In this document: positions 52,501 to 64,000 of the stretch, one piece after another | Layout: each line of letters begins with the position of its first letter | How positions within the stretch are numbered: position 1 is the stretch's first letter | Assembly (NCBI GenBank): GCA_019279435.1 | Contig: JAAALK010000287.1 | Span: 64,049,144-64,113,143, forward strand | Source of the DNA: Zizania palustris | Lineage: Eukaryota; Streptophyta; Magnoliopsida; Poales; Poaceae | Length of the DNA: 64,000 nt | Reading direction: 5' to 3' | Program-made: the position numbers and the translations under genes | The notes under the pieces: generated by a model | The model's database searches: none | What the model was told of the DNA's origin: nothing | What the model saw: the letters and a program-made list of their open reading frames with translations, nothing else

Positions 52501-54046
52501 TTGCACAACCATTATGATTCAGGATCACGCACCCTTGTTATGTAAAGAGATGGAAAAGTTAAATCTCAGGTTGACCACCGGAGCATACCTAGCCACCTTA
52601 GAGACTCAACCCGTCTTATTCGAACAAATCCGAGAAGCTCAGTCAGAAGACCCGGATATAGCAGCCATTAGGAAAAACATGAGGCAAGGAAAAGCCCCAG
52701 GATTTTCAGAGGACGAGAATGGCACCATATGGTTTGGAACCCAGATATGTGTGCCGGATGAACCAGAGATAAAAACCCTTATCCTGAGAGAAGCCCATGA
52801 GACTGTGTACTCCATTCATCCCGGTAGTACCAAGATGTACCAGGACCTGAAGGAACATTATTGGTGGGTTAGCATGAAGAGGGAGATTGCACAGTTCATC
52901 GCCGAGTGTGACACCTGTAGAAGAGTAAAGGCTGAACATCAGAGACCTGCAAGACTATTACAACCATTGAAAGTACCTGAATGGAAGTGGGAAGAAATCG
53001 GTATGGATTTCATCACCGGACTCCCAAAGACCCAACTTGGATATGATTCTATTTGGGTGATTATTGACCGACTCACGAAAGTAGCGCATTTCATAGCCGT
53101 CAAGACGACCTTTAGTGGCCCTAAGCTTGCAGAACTATACATGGCCCGCATTGTGTGTCTTCATGGAGTACCCAAGAAGATAGTGTCCGATAGAGGAAAT
53201 CAGTTCACCTCTCGTTTCTGGAAGAACCTTCAAGAAGAGATGGGAACGAGATTGAATTTTAGCACTGCCTACTACCCTCAGACAGATGGACAAACTGAAA
53301 GGGTGAATCAGATATTGGAAGATATGATTCGGGCATGCACCTTGGATTTTGGAGCCACTTGGGACAAGAGCTTACCGTACGTTGAGTTTTCGTACAACAA
53401 CAGCTACCAAGCCAGTCTTCAGATGTCTCCTTTTGAAGCCCTATACGGACGTAAGTGCAGAACGCCGCTACTATGGGATCAAACCGGTGAAACTCAAGTA
53501 TTCGGAACAGACATCCTTCGTGAAGCTGAAGAGAAGGTACGGATCATCAGAGACCGACTCAAGACAGCCCAATCACGACAGAAGAGCTACGCGGACAATC
53601 GACGCAGAGATCTAGCCTTTGAAGAGGGAGATCATGTCTATCTTCGAGTTACGCCTCTCCGTGGTACTCAACAGTTTAACATGAGAGGAAAGTTGGCCCC
53701 TCGATATGTTGGATCATTTCCCATCATTCGACGCGAAGGCGAAGTCGCTTATCAGTTGGAACTACCACCCTCATTGACCGGAGTGCATGATGTGTTTCAT
53801 GTGTCTCAACTAAAGAAGTGTCTTCGCGTCCCGACAGATCAAGTGGATCTACAACAGTTGGATGTTCAAGAGGATCTGACCTATGTGGAAAAGCCCGTCA
53901 GGATATTAGAAGTCAAGGAAAGGATCACCAGGAGTCGAGTCATCCGCTTCTGCAAAGTACAGTGGAGCAATCATCCCGTTGAGGAAGCTACATGGGAAAA
54001 AGAAGATGAACTCAAGGCACAACATCCTGAGCTATTCGAGGATTGA
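49570..54046 (+). pseudogene. gag-pol: Gag-pol of gypsy 2, two nonsense codons and one frameshift in gag
   Basis: Same domain order as gypsy 1: gag, knuckle CFNCHQEGHYSHQC (nt ~50600), protease DTGATHSF, RT (IDDILIYS, nt ~51720), RNase H, integrase, chromodomain-like end (VQWSNHPVEEATWEKEDEL). Breaks: TAG at 49708-49710 and 49750-49752, both where gypsy 1 has a Gln or CAG-like codon, and a one-base frame change in the C-run at 50523-50527, where gypsy 1 has one C fewer. Pol itself is open from there to 54046. The integrase motif begins YYPQTDGQ instead of the usual YHPQTDGQ. Gag cannot be made full-length from this copy. Confidence 0.94.
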
Positions 54047-54072
54047 TCCGAATCTCGAGGACGAGATTCTCT

Positions 54073-54088
54073 GTAAGGGGGATAGGAT
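54073..54088 (+). promoter_or_regulatory. Polypurine tract of gypsy 2
   Basis: GTAAGGGGGATAGGAT, adjacent to the 3' LTR at 54089. Confidence 0.85.
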
Positions 54089-57000
54089 TGTAACACCCCA
54101 GAATTTCAAAAGAATTAAAATAAAGGAAAATATTATTAAATACATTTTTGGAATTTATAATTAAAGAAAAACCCATAAAGAGCCCTATTAAAGTCAAACA
54201 GAGATAAATACTCAAAATCTGAAGCTGAAAATTTTATGAGATGAACTAGAGGCCAAGATATAATTTTAGGAATTTTTTCCAAATTTTTATCAACAGTGAT
54301 TCAACCCTAAATCAAATATATGAATTACTGGAATTATTTTAAATCAGAAAAGATTTTAAATCCTTAATGGGCCGCAACCTCGAATTCACCCTCAGCCCAA
54401 CCCAGCCCAGCCGTAACTCACTGACTAGTGGGGCCCACTTGTCGGTGCCGCTTCCCTCCTCTCTCTCCCGCGCCCGTCCCCGCTCGGCCCCACATGGTAG
54501 CCACCCACATCCCTAACCCTCCCTCTGACCAACGGGGCCCGCCTGTCAGGCTTTCCTTTCTCGTTCACCTGCCGACAGGTGGGGGCCACCTGTCGGATCC
54601 ATCTTCTCTGATGGAATCCCTCTCTCCCCTTTCCTTTCCCGGTGATCACCTTCCAAGTTTTCACCGCCGGCCGCCCGATCTCATCGATCCGGTCCCGGAT
54701 TCCTTTTCCCCGAACACCGGCAATCACCTTCCCCCTAATCCCCACGCGTCTTCGGTTAGATAGCAAGCATGCGCGCACATGGAAGCCCGCCGGCGCAAAA
54801 TAGGAATCCCCTCGGATCTCCATGGTTCCCTTCCGTTTGAACGACGGCGAAGCCCCTATTTAAACCCCCTCCGGTCACCGCTCGTTGCCCACACCGCCTT
54901 AGCGCAAGCCCTCGCTTTCTAGAGCTCCGGCGCAAAGTTTCGGCCTCTAGCTCTGCTCCGCCTCCAGCCACCGCTCGCCGACGATCGAGGCCACCGCTGC
55001 CCTCGCCGTCGCCACCTACGTGACCGCAGTGAACCGCTCGTCCTCGGCCATGCCTTCGCCGGTCGAGAAGACCACCAGATCACCTCGCCGCCGATGAACC
55101 CAAGGAGCTTCTTCGCCCCTCGTCGACGCCGGTCGCCGTTAGCTCGTCTCCGCCGCAAACGCCGGTACGCCCGAGTTCTCCTCACATCACTAGTTCCATT
55201 TTTGGCCTTAGCCTCACCGTCCAACCCTCGCCGGCGCCGGAATTGCTCGCCGTAATGTCGCCGGAGCCGAGAACGAAGGGGGTACTCGACCCCTTAGCGC
55301 GTGCCGTGCCGGGTCGCGCCGCGACCGCACGATCGCGATCGGAGGGCTAGGATTAAATCCCTTCGGGATTTAATCTGGGCCCTCGGATCTGGCCAAATGG
55401 GTATCGAGGCCTCTCGGCCGTCGATCATCACTTAACCCCCTGGATCGATCTGGTGCGTCCACGCGTACCGGTTCGGTGCGATTTAATCTGAGCCGTCCGT
55501 TTTCACTTAAACGAACCCGCCTCGCGCCTGGCCGCTTGATCTGGATCGGACGATCCAGATCGGTTCGGTTCACGCGCGCAGTCGCTGGTCCACCGTGGGC
55601 CTGGCTCACCGTGGACCAGAGCCAATTTCCAGTTTAAATAAAAATCCAGAAAATAGTTTAAACTTTGAAAATTCATAACTTACTCATTTTAACTCCAAAT
55701 TTCACCATTCAAATTGTGTTAAATTCAGCATATTATTCTCTACACATTAATGCCATAAAAACAATATGTTACTGTTACCCAAAATATTCTTAATAAATAA
55801 TTGAATAAAAACCCCTTAGGGTTAAAATTATTAATACAGAAAATAAATTAGGAAAAACCCTAAAAAGTTAAGATTTACTGTTTTATACCAAACTTCAGAA
55901 TATTAAAATATTAATTCACATAACCAACACGTATGTTGAGTATTTGGTGGATTTTTATCTGTTTATTGAATGTATTGTTTATTTTTCCGTATCAAGAAGA
56001 CTACGAGTTCGTCGAGGAGCCGGAGTTCTACCCCGAGGTTCCTCCATCCCCATTTGCTGATCAAGGCAAGTCATCGACCACCCCTGTAGAAACAGTTGAT
56101 CATGATTGAGCCCATGTTTTAATAAAGTATCGCTATAACTCATAGGTTAATATTGCATTAGTCAAATATCAAGCCTTACACTTATAATTATTAGATCCCC
56201 GTCCTTGTGTGCAAACCCAAGCCATGCTTATTGAGCCTTAACTCCTTGTCACTCTATTATAAAATTATTAGCTAGTGCCCAATGTACCGGCACAACTGCT
56301 ATAGGATAAAAAGAATGAGTCGTAGATAGCTGGATTCTGTATATGAATTTCCCCGTTATTCTCATCTCTGGACTCTGTTGGAGTTGGCTAAGTTATAAGT
56401 ATGGTGGGTTCCGGGTGCAAGCTCGGGCATTGGTTTGTCGCACCCGGGGCACTATAAGGACCGGTCTGCGGGATCTGTTGCAAAGCACTTCCGTACCAAC
56501 CACAAGTCTAATGGGTAAGTCCTAACTAGAAGTATGGAATACTCCGACTCGATGCACCATAGTGGAGGGGGCAAGGGGCAAGCCTGTGGGCTACTTGTAC
56601 CGACGAGGCTCAAGGGGGGGTATGGTGGGGCTCCGACGCGTCGGGACACCATATGAAACCTATAAGAGGGTGTTGTTGAGTCGGGGAGGACTATATGGAA
56701 GGTTTTGCCACGAGTTCCCATGAAATGGGTCATCTCATTACACTTTGGTGTAGGTGATGAGTGTGTGCCTTGTGGGTACAGTGGTACATCTCTGACCAGA
56801 GTAATTTAATCTTTTCGAAAAGCCAAGCCCACGGTCAAGGGCAGGTTGTGTGACTACTCGCAGTTAGTTTACAATTGTTTGAATGGTTGAGTTATTCATG
56901 GCATGTAAGGACTGTTGAGTGAGGTGGGGCTGATTGTACCCCTCGAGTTAGAAGATGATGATGCATACACATGTTTACGTTTCAGTACTAATAAATTGTT

Positions 57001-57384
57001 CACATTAAATTGCTTGACAAATTACTCGCTTCCGCAAAACTAGCCACTATCTCCCTTGTTATTACCTTGCATTATATTTGCATTCGGTGGCTTGCTAAGT
57101 ACACCTGTACTCACCCCGTTGGCTTATCCCATCAGAGCCCGTCTACTACGAGGAGGATGCAGGTCTGGAGTAGCGACCTAGTCAAGGCGAGACTGGAAGG
57201 AGGCGTTCATCTAGGACCCTTATTTTATTAGTTTCTCTTCACCTTTATCCACTTTTGTATTAATGCGGTCTACGAACCGTGAATGATTGCCCGTATTGTA
57301 CGAGGTTGCATGATGAACGTCTTGTTTTATTGATTTTCTATGGAATTTCAATAAAGTCCTGATTTATTAAATCGGGGCGTGACA
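54089..57384 (+). repeat. 3' LTR of gypsy 2
   Basis: 3296 bp. Contains TATTTAA (54857-54863), donor CCG|GTACGC at 55165 (again 308 bases on), the cassette (56000-56065) and a perfect hairpin (56411-56418 with 56440-56447). Two ATG triplets occur in the leader part (near 55049 and 55096) where the 5' LTR has ACG. Confidence 0.95.
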
Positions 57385-57389
57385 AGTGT

Positions 57390-58625
57390 GTTGGCTACGC
57401 ACTCTGGGATCAGGCTAGGGTTTACCATAAGCCGTACCCGGACTATTTTGACACCATCCCATATCCTCGTGGCTTTAGGATTCCTGAGTTCACTAAGTTT
57501 AACGGTGAGGATAACAAACCACGTGGGAGCATATAGGTGAGTTCCTGGTGCAGTGCAGAGAAGCTAGTGGGTCGGACGCCTTTAAACTTACATTGTTTTC
57601 TTTATCGCTATCCAATACTGCTTTTACTTGGTTTTCGGTGCTACCGCCGAACTCCATGCAGACTTGGGCCTAGTTAGAACAGAAGTTCCATGATTATTTT
57701 TATAATGGTGAAATTGAACTTAGACTCTCTCACCTGACTTCGGTTAAGAAAAATTTTAATGAAAGTGTATATGACTACATTAGGCAATTTAGAGACACTA
57801 GAAACTGATGTTTTAGTCTAAACATTTTTGAGAGAGACCTAGCTGATTTGGCCTTTAATGGTTTGCATTCTGAAATTAAAGAGACGCTAGATGGGCAGGA
57901 TTTCTTCGAAGTCAACCAAGTCTTGCAGAAGGCTCTGGCCTAGGAAGGCTGAGTCAAAAATAAAAAAATTCACTAAGACATTTAGTAAACCCAAGGCCGA
58001 GGTACACGTCATGGAGCACTCTGATGAGGAATCATCGGAAAGCGAGGATGACTCGGCTAATATGTACACCGCAGAGTGGACTTGGTCAAACAAGTCTAAG
58101 CCAATTAATTGCTCTGAGCTACGGCTGTCTCCCACTAAGAGTCGGCCCAGTGAGGTCAAGTACGCTTTTGATGTGACCAAATGTGACAAGATATTTGATT
58201 TTTTGTTGAAGAACAAACTCCTCAGGTTGTCGAAGGGTCACGTCATTCCTATTGCCGATGATTTGAAGAAATGTGCTTACTGTAAGTGGCATGATTCACA
58301 TTCTCATTCTACTAATTATTGCAATGTTTTCTATCGACAGGTTCAATCGGCCATAGATGAAGAACGATTGAAGTTGGATACCAGTCCCAAGGTGAAGCTT
58401 GACCAAGACCCCTTTCCCGTGAACACCATTGACCTTGATGGGAAGAAGGTGATGATTCGGCCCGAGCAGGCCGAGTTGTCTAAAGGGAAAGCGGACGTAG
58501 TTGGAGAGCCTCATCCACAAATGCTTGTACCAAAGAATCCCGAGGTAGCAGTTTGGAAGGTGAACACCAATGCGACACTTTCGACTAGATCTCACAAAAA
58601 TCCGAAGGTGACATATGAGATGTAA
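57390..58625 (+). pseudogene. gag: Gag remainder of the outer gypsy element
   Basis: Reading frames with stops encode a retrotrans_gag region: YPRGFRIPEFTKFNGED (about 57468), then the TFTWFSVLP- and NESVYDYIR-like segments, then an open stretch 57891-58625. That stretch contains a Cys/His cluster (CAYCKWHDSHSHSTNYC, near 58272), typical of the Gag of Athila/Tat-branch elements. An early stop near 57534 and frame changes near 57650-57900 make it non-functional. Confidence 0.72.
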
Positions 58626-59782
58626 CTCCAAAAGCACAAGAAGAGGGCCGAGAAGGTGAGTACTTGGTCACGACCTTAGACAAGGTCAAACCATCCACAG
58701 AAAGAATGGTTCGGTCCCCAGTATGCGAGACCATTGGAGCCATCGATTCCTCTACCTCTATATCAGTTCCCGATGGCGCAGTGGCATTCGTATTACTTTA
58801 TGCCCGCCAGGTACCCTTTCCCTTACTTTATCGCGAGTGCTCCTTTTGTGCCACCAGAGGTTCATAACATGAAGGGACAAATGAGCACAACAGGAGACAA
58901 CATTTTCAGTTGATTGTTCATCGCACCGTAGGGACGACCGCCTCAACATGTAGAAAAGGGTGACAAACATGAAGACACATCAGAGAGGGTTTCCGAGGCT
59001 ATTGTCATCAAGGTGGGTTCTCAGGATGTCCCAATCCTCGAGGGGAACCTTCCGGATCAAGGCGAAGGCATTCCGGAGAAGCCAACTGAGATGGGCGTCA
59101 TCGGTCTGATCATCGCCCTATGGCCGGTCCAACCGCCAATACTGTCCCAGTTTGACCGGTCTACTATGGCTTGTCCGACCGCTAGATTTTGAGCTCCTAG
59201 CACTAGCTCATCATGGCCGGTTCGACCGACAATATGCTAGAAAAGACTCATGCCAAGCGCAAAATAGTCGAGGCCAATCTAGGTAATTCCCATTCAGCCA
59301 AAAATGCTAGAAACAAGTTTGTGTCTCCTGGTATGAAGCTACAATTGTTGTGGGCACCTCTAGGCATGACTAAGTCCCGAAAAAGGTGCTTACAACATCT
59401 TCGAGCCCAAGAGATGAGAGAGAAGAAGGCCAAGGACGAGCGGGACGCGATCTTCGAGGAGATTCGACCCTGACCAGTACCCAAGCAGGTATGGAAGCCC
59501 AAGCCGATTGTGGTGGACAACCCGACCCCAACTCTAAGTGATGAAGACGATGACATGCTACACGATGACTACACACCCGTCTCGGAGGGACCACTCCCTC
59601 AACCGTTGGATGTAAATGTGGTCATGCTTCACGCTGAGTTTGGGTTGCCAGAGGATGAGGCCGAGGTCGCTCAACTAAACCTTGGCCTGTGCGAGGCTGT
59701 GTTCGAGAAGCCGGAAGAGTCGGCTCATCACTTGAAGCCCCTCTACGTTTGAGGACACATCGACGACAAACAGATCTCCAAG
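58626..59782 (+). pseudogene. Gag-pol linker region of the outer gypsy element
   Basis: Short open pieces at 59213-59473 (basic, QHLRAQEMREKKAKDERD) and 59510-59752 (acidic, DEDDDMLHDDY), in different frames. CCGGTCCAACCG-type motifs lie at 59122-59135 and 59214-59229. No domain recognised. Confidence 0.5.
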
Positions 59783-60073
59783 ATGCTCATGGATGGAGGT
59801 GTCACCGTCAACCTGATGCCGTACTCTCTTCTGAAGAAGCTCGGCAAGGATGAGGAGGACTTAATGAAGACCAACCTGATGTTGGATGGCTTCAATAGCG
59901 AGAGCTCTGAGGCAAATGGCGTACTCTCTCTAGAGCTGAAGGTGGGCAACAAGATGCTGCCTACGACGTTCTTCGTGGTAGATGTGCAAGGTAACTATAG
60001 TGTGCTACTTGGGTGTGATTGGATTCTCGCAAATTGTTGTATTCCTTCTACATTGTATCAATGTTTGATCTAG
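59783..60073 (+). pseudogene. Aspartic protease of the outer gypsy element
   Basis: MLMDGGVTVNLMPYSLLKKLGK carries a DGG active-site variant and the VNLMP run typical of Athila/Tat-branch proteases. A C-terminal LLGCDWI follows. Stops flank the piece. Confidence 0.75.
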
Positions 60074-60252
60074 TGGGATGACGACGATGTGGAGGCTGTA
60101 CCGGCCGACACTTTGGCCCAGGTTGCTCTGGCCGATGTGTCCATAGACACCATCCATGATAAGGTAGAGTGTTTATCAGGTAGAGACCTCTTAGACTACG
60201 ATATTGTCAGCATGTCTGAGGGGAGGTTTGTTTCAATTTCTATATAGCCGGA

Positions 60253-61137
60253 TTGTGTAGCTCAGCTGTCTCTAAACTAGTTGTCATGTCAAGTAGAAGT
60301 AATCTTGATTGGCCAAAGTCTCGTGTAGAGCAATATCGGTCTTCTAAAGATGGTATCGATGAAGCCATTGAAGATTTTAGTGAGGTAGAGAAGTTAGGTC
60401 AAGGTTTGGCATCAGCTGACCCTTTAGAAGAGGTAGACATAGGAGATGGTAGTGTTCCAAGGCCGACTTTTGTAAATCATAATTTACAAGCTTGTAATAA
60501 GGCTGAAGTAATAAAGTTGCTTCGGTCATACATCGATTGCTTTGCATGGGAGTATAGCGAGATGCACGAACATAGCCGCGATCTTGTGGAGCATCGGCAG
60601 CATATCAAACTAGGGTTTAGGCTTTATAAACAGCCTCCTCATCGCTTTAATTCGTCCGTGTATGATCGAGTTAAGGAAGAGATAGAACGGTTACTCAAGG
60701 ATGAGATTATTAGGCTATGCAGTTATGCTGAATGGGTTTCTAATATTGTGTCTGTTGAGAAGAAAGGGAGTGGTGAGATCCTTGTGTGTATTGATTTCAG
60801 GGACTTGAACAAGGCCACTCCGAAGAACGTATATCTCATGCAGATAGCCAACATGTTGATCAACGATGCTTCAGGACACAAGGTACTAAGTTTTCTTGAT
60901 GGTAATGCTGGTTACAATCAAATTTTCATGGCCGAAGAATATGTTTACAAAATGGCCTTTAGATGTCCTAGTTTTGTCGGCTTGTTTGAGTGGGTAGTAA
61001 TGACTTTTGGTTGGAAGAATGCTGGTGCTACATATCAACGTGCTATGAACTTGATCTTTCATGACTTGTTAGGAGTTATTCTAGATGTCTATATAGATGA
61101 TGTTGTAGTCAAATCGGATGCTATGGGTAACCACTAG
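60253..61137 (+). pseudogene. Reverse transcriptase of the outer gypsy element, cut by copia C
   Basis: Open for 294 codons. CFAWEYSEM, then HIKLGFRLYKQPPHRF, IDFRDLNKATPKN and the catalytic VYIDDVVVKS (near 61090) identify a gypsy RT. It shows some departures from usual motifs (for example LDGNAGYNQIFMAEE). It ends at a stop at 61137; related coding continues in another frame until copia C begins at 61259. RNase H and integrase are beyond the insertion. Confidence 0.82.
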
Positions 61138-61489
61138 CCAATTTGAAAGTTGGTTTTGAGAGGATGCATCAGTATGTCTTAAAGATGAACCCACTCAAGT
61201 GTGTTTTTGGCATGTCGGTGGGAAAGTTCTCAGGATTCATGATTCATGAGAGGGGTATTGTTGGACCGGAAATGGCGACCAGAAGGGGGGGTGAATGGGA
61301 GCTTTTTAAAATTTCAGACTAAAAATAGCCTTCTGTTTTACTTCTGTCTTCTGCGGAACAGGCTTCAAACACAGCCTTCGAAGTTCTGGTTCGGAGGTAT
61401 TTCACGGCTCTGAAATCAGTCTTCGCAAGGAGAAAAAGTTCGAAGCCAAGAAGACTTCGCTCCACCCACAACCCCGAAAACTCAGCTCT

Positions 61490-61680
61490 GCTAAGTCAGT
61501 GCAGGCTCCTCACACAGGGTGCCTTCGAGCAGGATTCACACTTCAACCTTCGCAAGAGCGGACTTCCCTCTTAGGACTTCGATCAGCTCTGATAAGTCAG
61601 TGCAGGCTCAGCACACTGGGTGCCTTCGAGCAGGGTTCGCACTTCACCCTTCGCAAGAGCAGACTTCCCTCTACGGACTT
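61490..61680. repeat. Tandem duplication (about 95 bp, two copies) in the copia C LTR
   Basis: TAAGTCAGTGCAGGCTC begins each copy (about 61491 and 61591), and each continues through GGGTGCCTTCGAGCAGG and CTTCGCAAGAGC. Copia B has one copy. Confidence 0.8.
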
Positions 61681-62593
61681 CACCAAATACTCAGCGACAA
61701 CAACTGGTGCTGGGCTTCATACTTCGAAGGTCTAAATGCACACCGAACAAACTTCGCCGAGGACTTCGACAAGGGAAGAAAAACGGGCTTCGATCTAAGA
61801 CAAGAACAGTGCTTCGCTAGTAATCAGAGAGGTCTAGCCTCCAGTTTACATAGAGCGAACAGACACTGAAAACACACACTTCGCTCGAACACACTTCGCT
61901 CGAACAGGCTTCTCACACACTTCGCCAGAAAAGATTCAGTGCACAAACTCAACTCAAAAGAAGTGAGACAAGAGAGATCGAAGCATGCAGAGAAGTACGC
62001 ATACAAGCTCAAGCAGTAAATGAACACAGAATCAAAGCTTCAATGCTTGAACAGGGAACACAAAATGAACTCACAGGATGAATACAGAGAGTGTGGAGGC
62101 TAGCACATGAGTTCTACAATGGCTGCTCAAAAAGTGTTGATGTGACCTAGCCAGCCTCCACTATTTATAGGCACTATTCAGCCCTATGAATAGACTACTT
62201 TACCCCTAGGGTTTACACTATTGTTGTCTCATCAGAACAGGGGGGTACAACTGGTAGTCTACTTTATTTAGAGGCTTCTTTTGTCAGCTTCGCAGAGGGG
62301 ACATCACCAGCTTTTGCAGAGCAGACGCTGTCAGCCTTTGCAGTTTTGGACCCTTCTGAAGCCCCCCTTCGCACGCGAGGGGTGCGGTAGCTTCGGTGAG
62401 AAGCCTTGAGCCTGACGGCCTTCGCTTCACCGAAGTCAGCCTTCGATACAGTGATGGTTTTGTGCTGAAGCCGTCAAAACCCTTGGGCCTTCGCACCAAC
62501 ACCTTCGGAGTGGACCACCACGGCTTCGCAGCTTCTCCCAGCTCGAACTCCGTCAGTTCGTGTACCGAAGCCATGCATGGCCGAAGTACCTCA

Positions 62594-62684
62594 AGTCAGC
62601 CTCACTCCGGAGCCAACCTCACTCCAGAGCCTGCCTCACTCCGAAGTCAGCTTCACTCCGAAGCCAGCTTCACTCCGAAGCCCC
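62594..62684. repeat. Short tandem expansion in the copia C LTR
   Basis: About five units of 18-20 bp around TCACTCCGAAGCCAGC. Copia B has a single unit at the matching place (about 35510). Confidence 0.75.
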
Positions 62685-63516
62685 ACCTTTGGAGTACTAC
62701 CCTTCGAAGTCCCCCCTTCGTCCAAGGCCTCCGCATAAAGCATTCCATGAGCACTTCGTCGCAGTGTCTCTCCCCGAGCACACTCCTCGACGAACCTCAC
62801 CCGGACCATGCCTTCGATGCACCTCGACTTCTGAGACCTTCATCGGGTATACCTTCGAGTGCCTCCCTCTGGAGCACACTTCGAAAGCCCTGCCTCATTG
62901 CTGAGGACTTGGTCCACCATACTTTGAAGTCACTCCATTCGGAGTACCCTTCGAAGTGCCTAGCCTCCGAGAACTTTGTCTAGGAGTACCTTCACCTGGA
63001 GCCACACTCCGCACTTATTGCCTTCTCGTGGCGCACCTCGACCCGAGGTCCGACCTTGACCCCTTCGCAGCCTTCGTGACGGAGCTCCCTGCTCCCCTGG
63101 CATCAAGCCTCCCGCTTGACCTAGTTTCACTTGCTACGAACCGTCCGTCTCCTCTGAAGTCACCTGCGCACCACAGACAAACAGACAAGTGTATCCAGTA
63201 CCCCGGAGACCTCTCCGGGTAAGCAACCTCCGATACACACTCCGGTGTACCGCCCAAAGTACCAAGCCCTTCGGTACAACTCAGTCATCGTGTACTGCCG
63301 GACCCCTCTGACAGGCACACTCCGCTGGAACAGCTGCAGCAACCAGAGCCCCGAACCCTTCGGTGAAACAACCTCTGAACACCTTCGGAGAGACCAACCT
63401 CCAAACCCCTTCGGAGAGACCAACCTCCGAACCCCTTCGGAGGGACCCCTTCGAATTAGAGGATAAAATATGTCAATCACTCATCACAGACTCCGAAACC
63501 AACCCTTGGTTTCTCA

Positions 63517-64000
63517 ATCTCCCCCTTGATGAGTGCATTGACAACCAAATTCAAGTTCAAGAAAATTTGAAAAATTTCAGCACACAAGTGACCATAAAAA
63601 CTCAGAATCGAGCCAAATCATGTCACTTGATAAAAGAATTTTCCTCTCCCTTTTTCAACAGAGTAAAAGCCTCTTCGGCAAATCTTTCCCTTTGCAAGAT
63701 AAAACTCCTCATGAGTTATTTTACCCCTTGCTGCAGAGAACGTAAAAATTTCTCCCCCTTTGGCAATGCAAGCTTTAAGGAGCATGTAAAAGATGCATAG
63801 CTTCGAAATGGGCAGAGTTGCAAAGACACTTAAAGCAACAAATATGCCAACATTAATACGAATTATCATGTGCTCAGCTCAATTTAACATTCTCTAAAAA
63901 TATGATGACAACATATGATTTTATCATTTTGAAATAAATGCATCACCACTCAATCAAGGTAACTAGACAAGTAAAAGCAGGGACTGCGCAAAGCTAGTCA
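63517..64000 (-). promoter_or_regulatory. 3' untranslated region of copia C with polypurine tracts
   Basis: Tracts complementary to AAGGGGGAG at about 63517-63530 (abutting the LTR) and 63751-63762, matching those of copia B. No gene before the window end. Confidence 0.7.

Larger units (their letters stand above)
45163..57384 (+). mobile_element. Gypsy element 2: complete long-LTR chromovirus with ORF0, decayed gag
   Basis: LTRs at 45163-48436 (3274 bp) and 54089-57384 (3296 bp), with a perfect target duplication AGTGT (45158-45162, 57385-57389). Same organisation as gypsy 1 (primer site, ORF0, gag-pol, chromodomain) but a distinct family by LTR sequence. The LTRs differ by many substitutions and an indel near 45437/54368, so it is older than copia B. 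Confidence 0.96.
32245..61258 (+). mobile_element. Outer, old Ty3/gypsy element split by two nested insertions and cut by a third
   Basis: The host pieces are 32245-34344, 45053-45162 and 57390-61258. Together they give LTR, primer site, gag, protease and RT in + orientation. The protease (DGGVTVNLMP) and RT (YIDDVVVKS) are of the Athila/Tat branch type. The primer site TGGCGACTCC fits rice elements such as Atlantys, as I recall. Many stops and frame changes show age. Copia B and gypsy 2 are both inserted in gag, 110 bases apart. Copia C begins at 61259 inside the pol. Confidence 0.82.
61259..63516 (-). repeat. 3' LTR of copia C (2258 bp)
   Basis: On the + strand TGTTGGACC...GGTTTCTCA, as in copia B. 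TATAAATA (- strand) at 62169-62162. It is about 310 bases longer than the B LTR, largely because of two internal tandem expansions (next entries). Confidence 0.92.
61259..64000 (-). mobile_element. Copia element C (relative of copia B), enters from the right
   Basis: The LTR (61259-63516) and the following internal region (63517-64000) align with the left LTR and 3' untranslated part of copia B, in the same - orientation. Coding regions are outside the window. It is inserted in the RT region of the outer gypsy element. The target duplication cannot be tested. Confidence 0.9.

Noticed and set aside
45158..57389. CRISPR-like or other regularly spaced arrays
   Set aside because: The repeats are LTRs and palindromic LTR motifs with irregular spacing. 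No equal repeats with unique equal spacers exist in the window.

Overview
The window looks like nuclear DNA of a grass, most likely rice (Oryza). Plant-type LTR retrotransposons fill most of it. The one intact host gene is a 12-exon cytosolic GAPDH gene, and a chloroplast rpoA fragment sits inside one of its introns. Introns have GT-AG borders and there is no bacterial-style gene packing. A run of 100 N marks an assembly gap at 15772-15871.

Layout. (1) 1-9881: Ty1/copia element A, Sirevirus-like, + strand. It has a partial 5' LTR, gag, a broken pol, an extra ORF after pol with its own leader and intron-like structure, and a 3' LTR. (2) 9882-12920: remnant of a Ty3/gypsy element (probably Tat lineage) into which A inserted. 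It keeps a 3' LTR and a spliced antisense gene on the - strand. (3) 12921-15771: AT-rich intergenic DNA with a Mutator-type MITE (9-bp target duplication). (4) 15872-25232: long-LTR gypsy element 1 (chromovirus, 3.4-kb LTR) with an ORF0 and an intact 1488-codon gag-pol; its 3' LTR is cut to 177 bp. (5) 26050-27436: 5'-truncated LINE. (6) 27460-31200: GAPC on the - strand, with promoter. (7) 32245-64000: a degenerate outer gypsy element that received three insertions: copia B (34345-45047, - strand, TSD ATATG), gypsy 2 (45163-57384, + strand, TSD AGTGT) and copia C (61259 to the window end, - strand).

How the parts work together. The retroelements carry the usual gag, protease, integrase, RT and RNase H. 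Gypsy 1 and 2 share further organisation. Each LTR has a TATA-like box exactly 308 bases before a GT donor, with no ATG between. Downstream lies a conserved 66-base acidic-peptide cassette ending in an AAG|GCAAGT donor. Strong 3' splice sites then abut the start codons of both ORF0 and gag. I infer a spliced, AUG-free leader that can choose between ORF0 and gag. The antisense gene at 9882-11929 and the third ORF of copia A also show splice signals, so splicing is a recurring theme among these elements.

Limits: family names rest on motif recognition. Percent identities, splice use and lineage placement were judged by eye.
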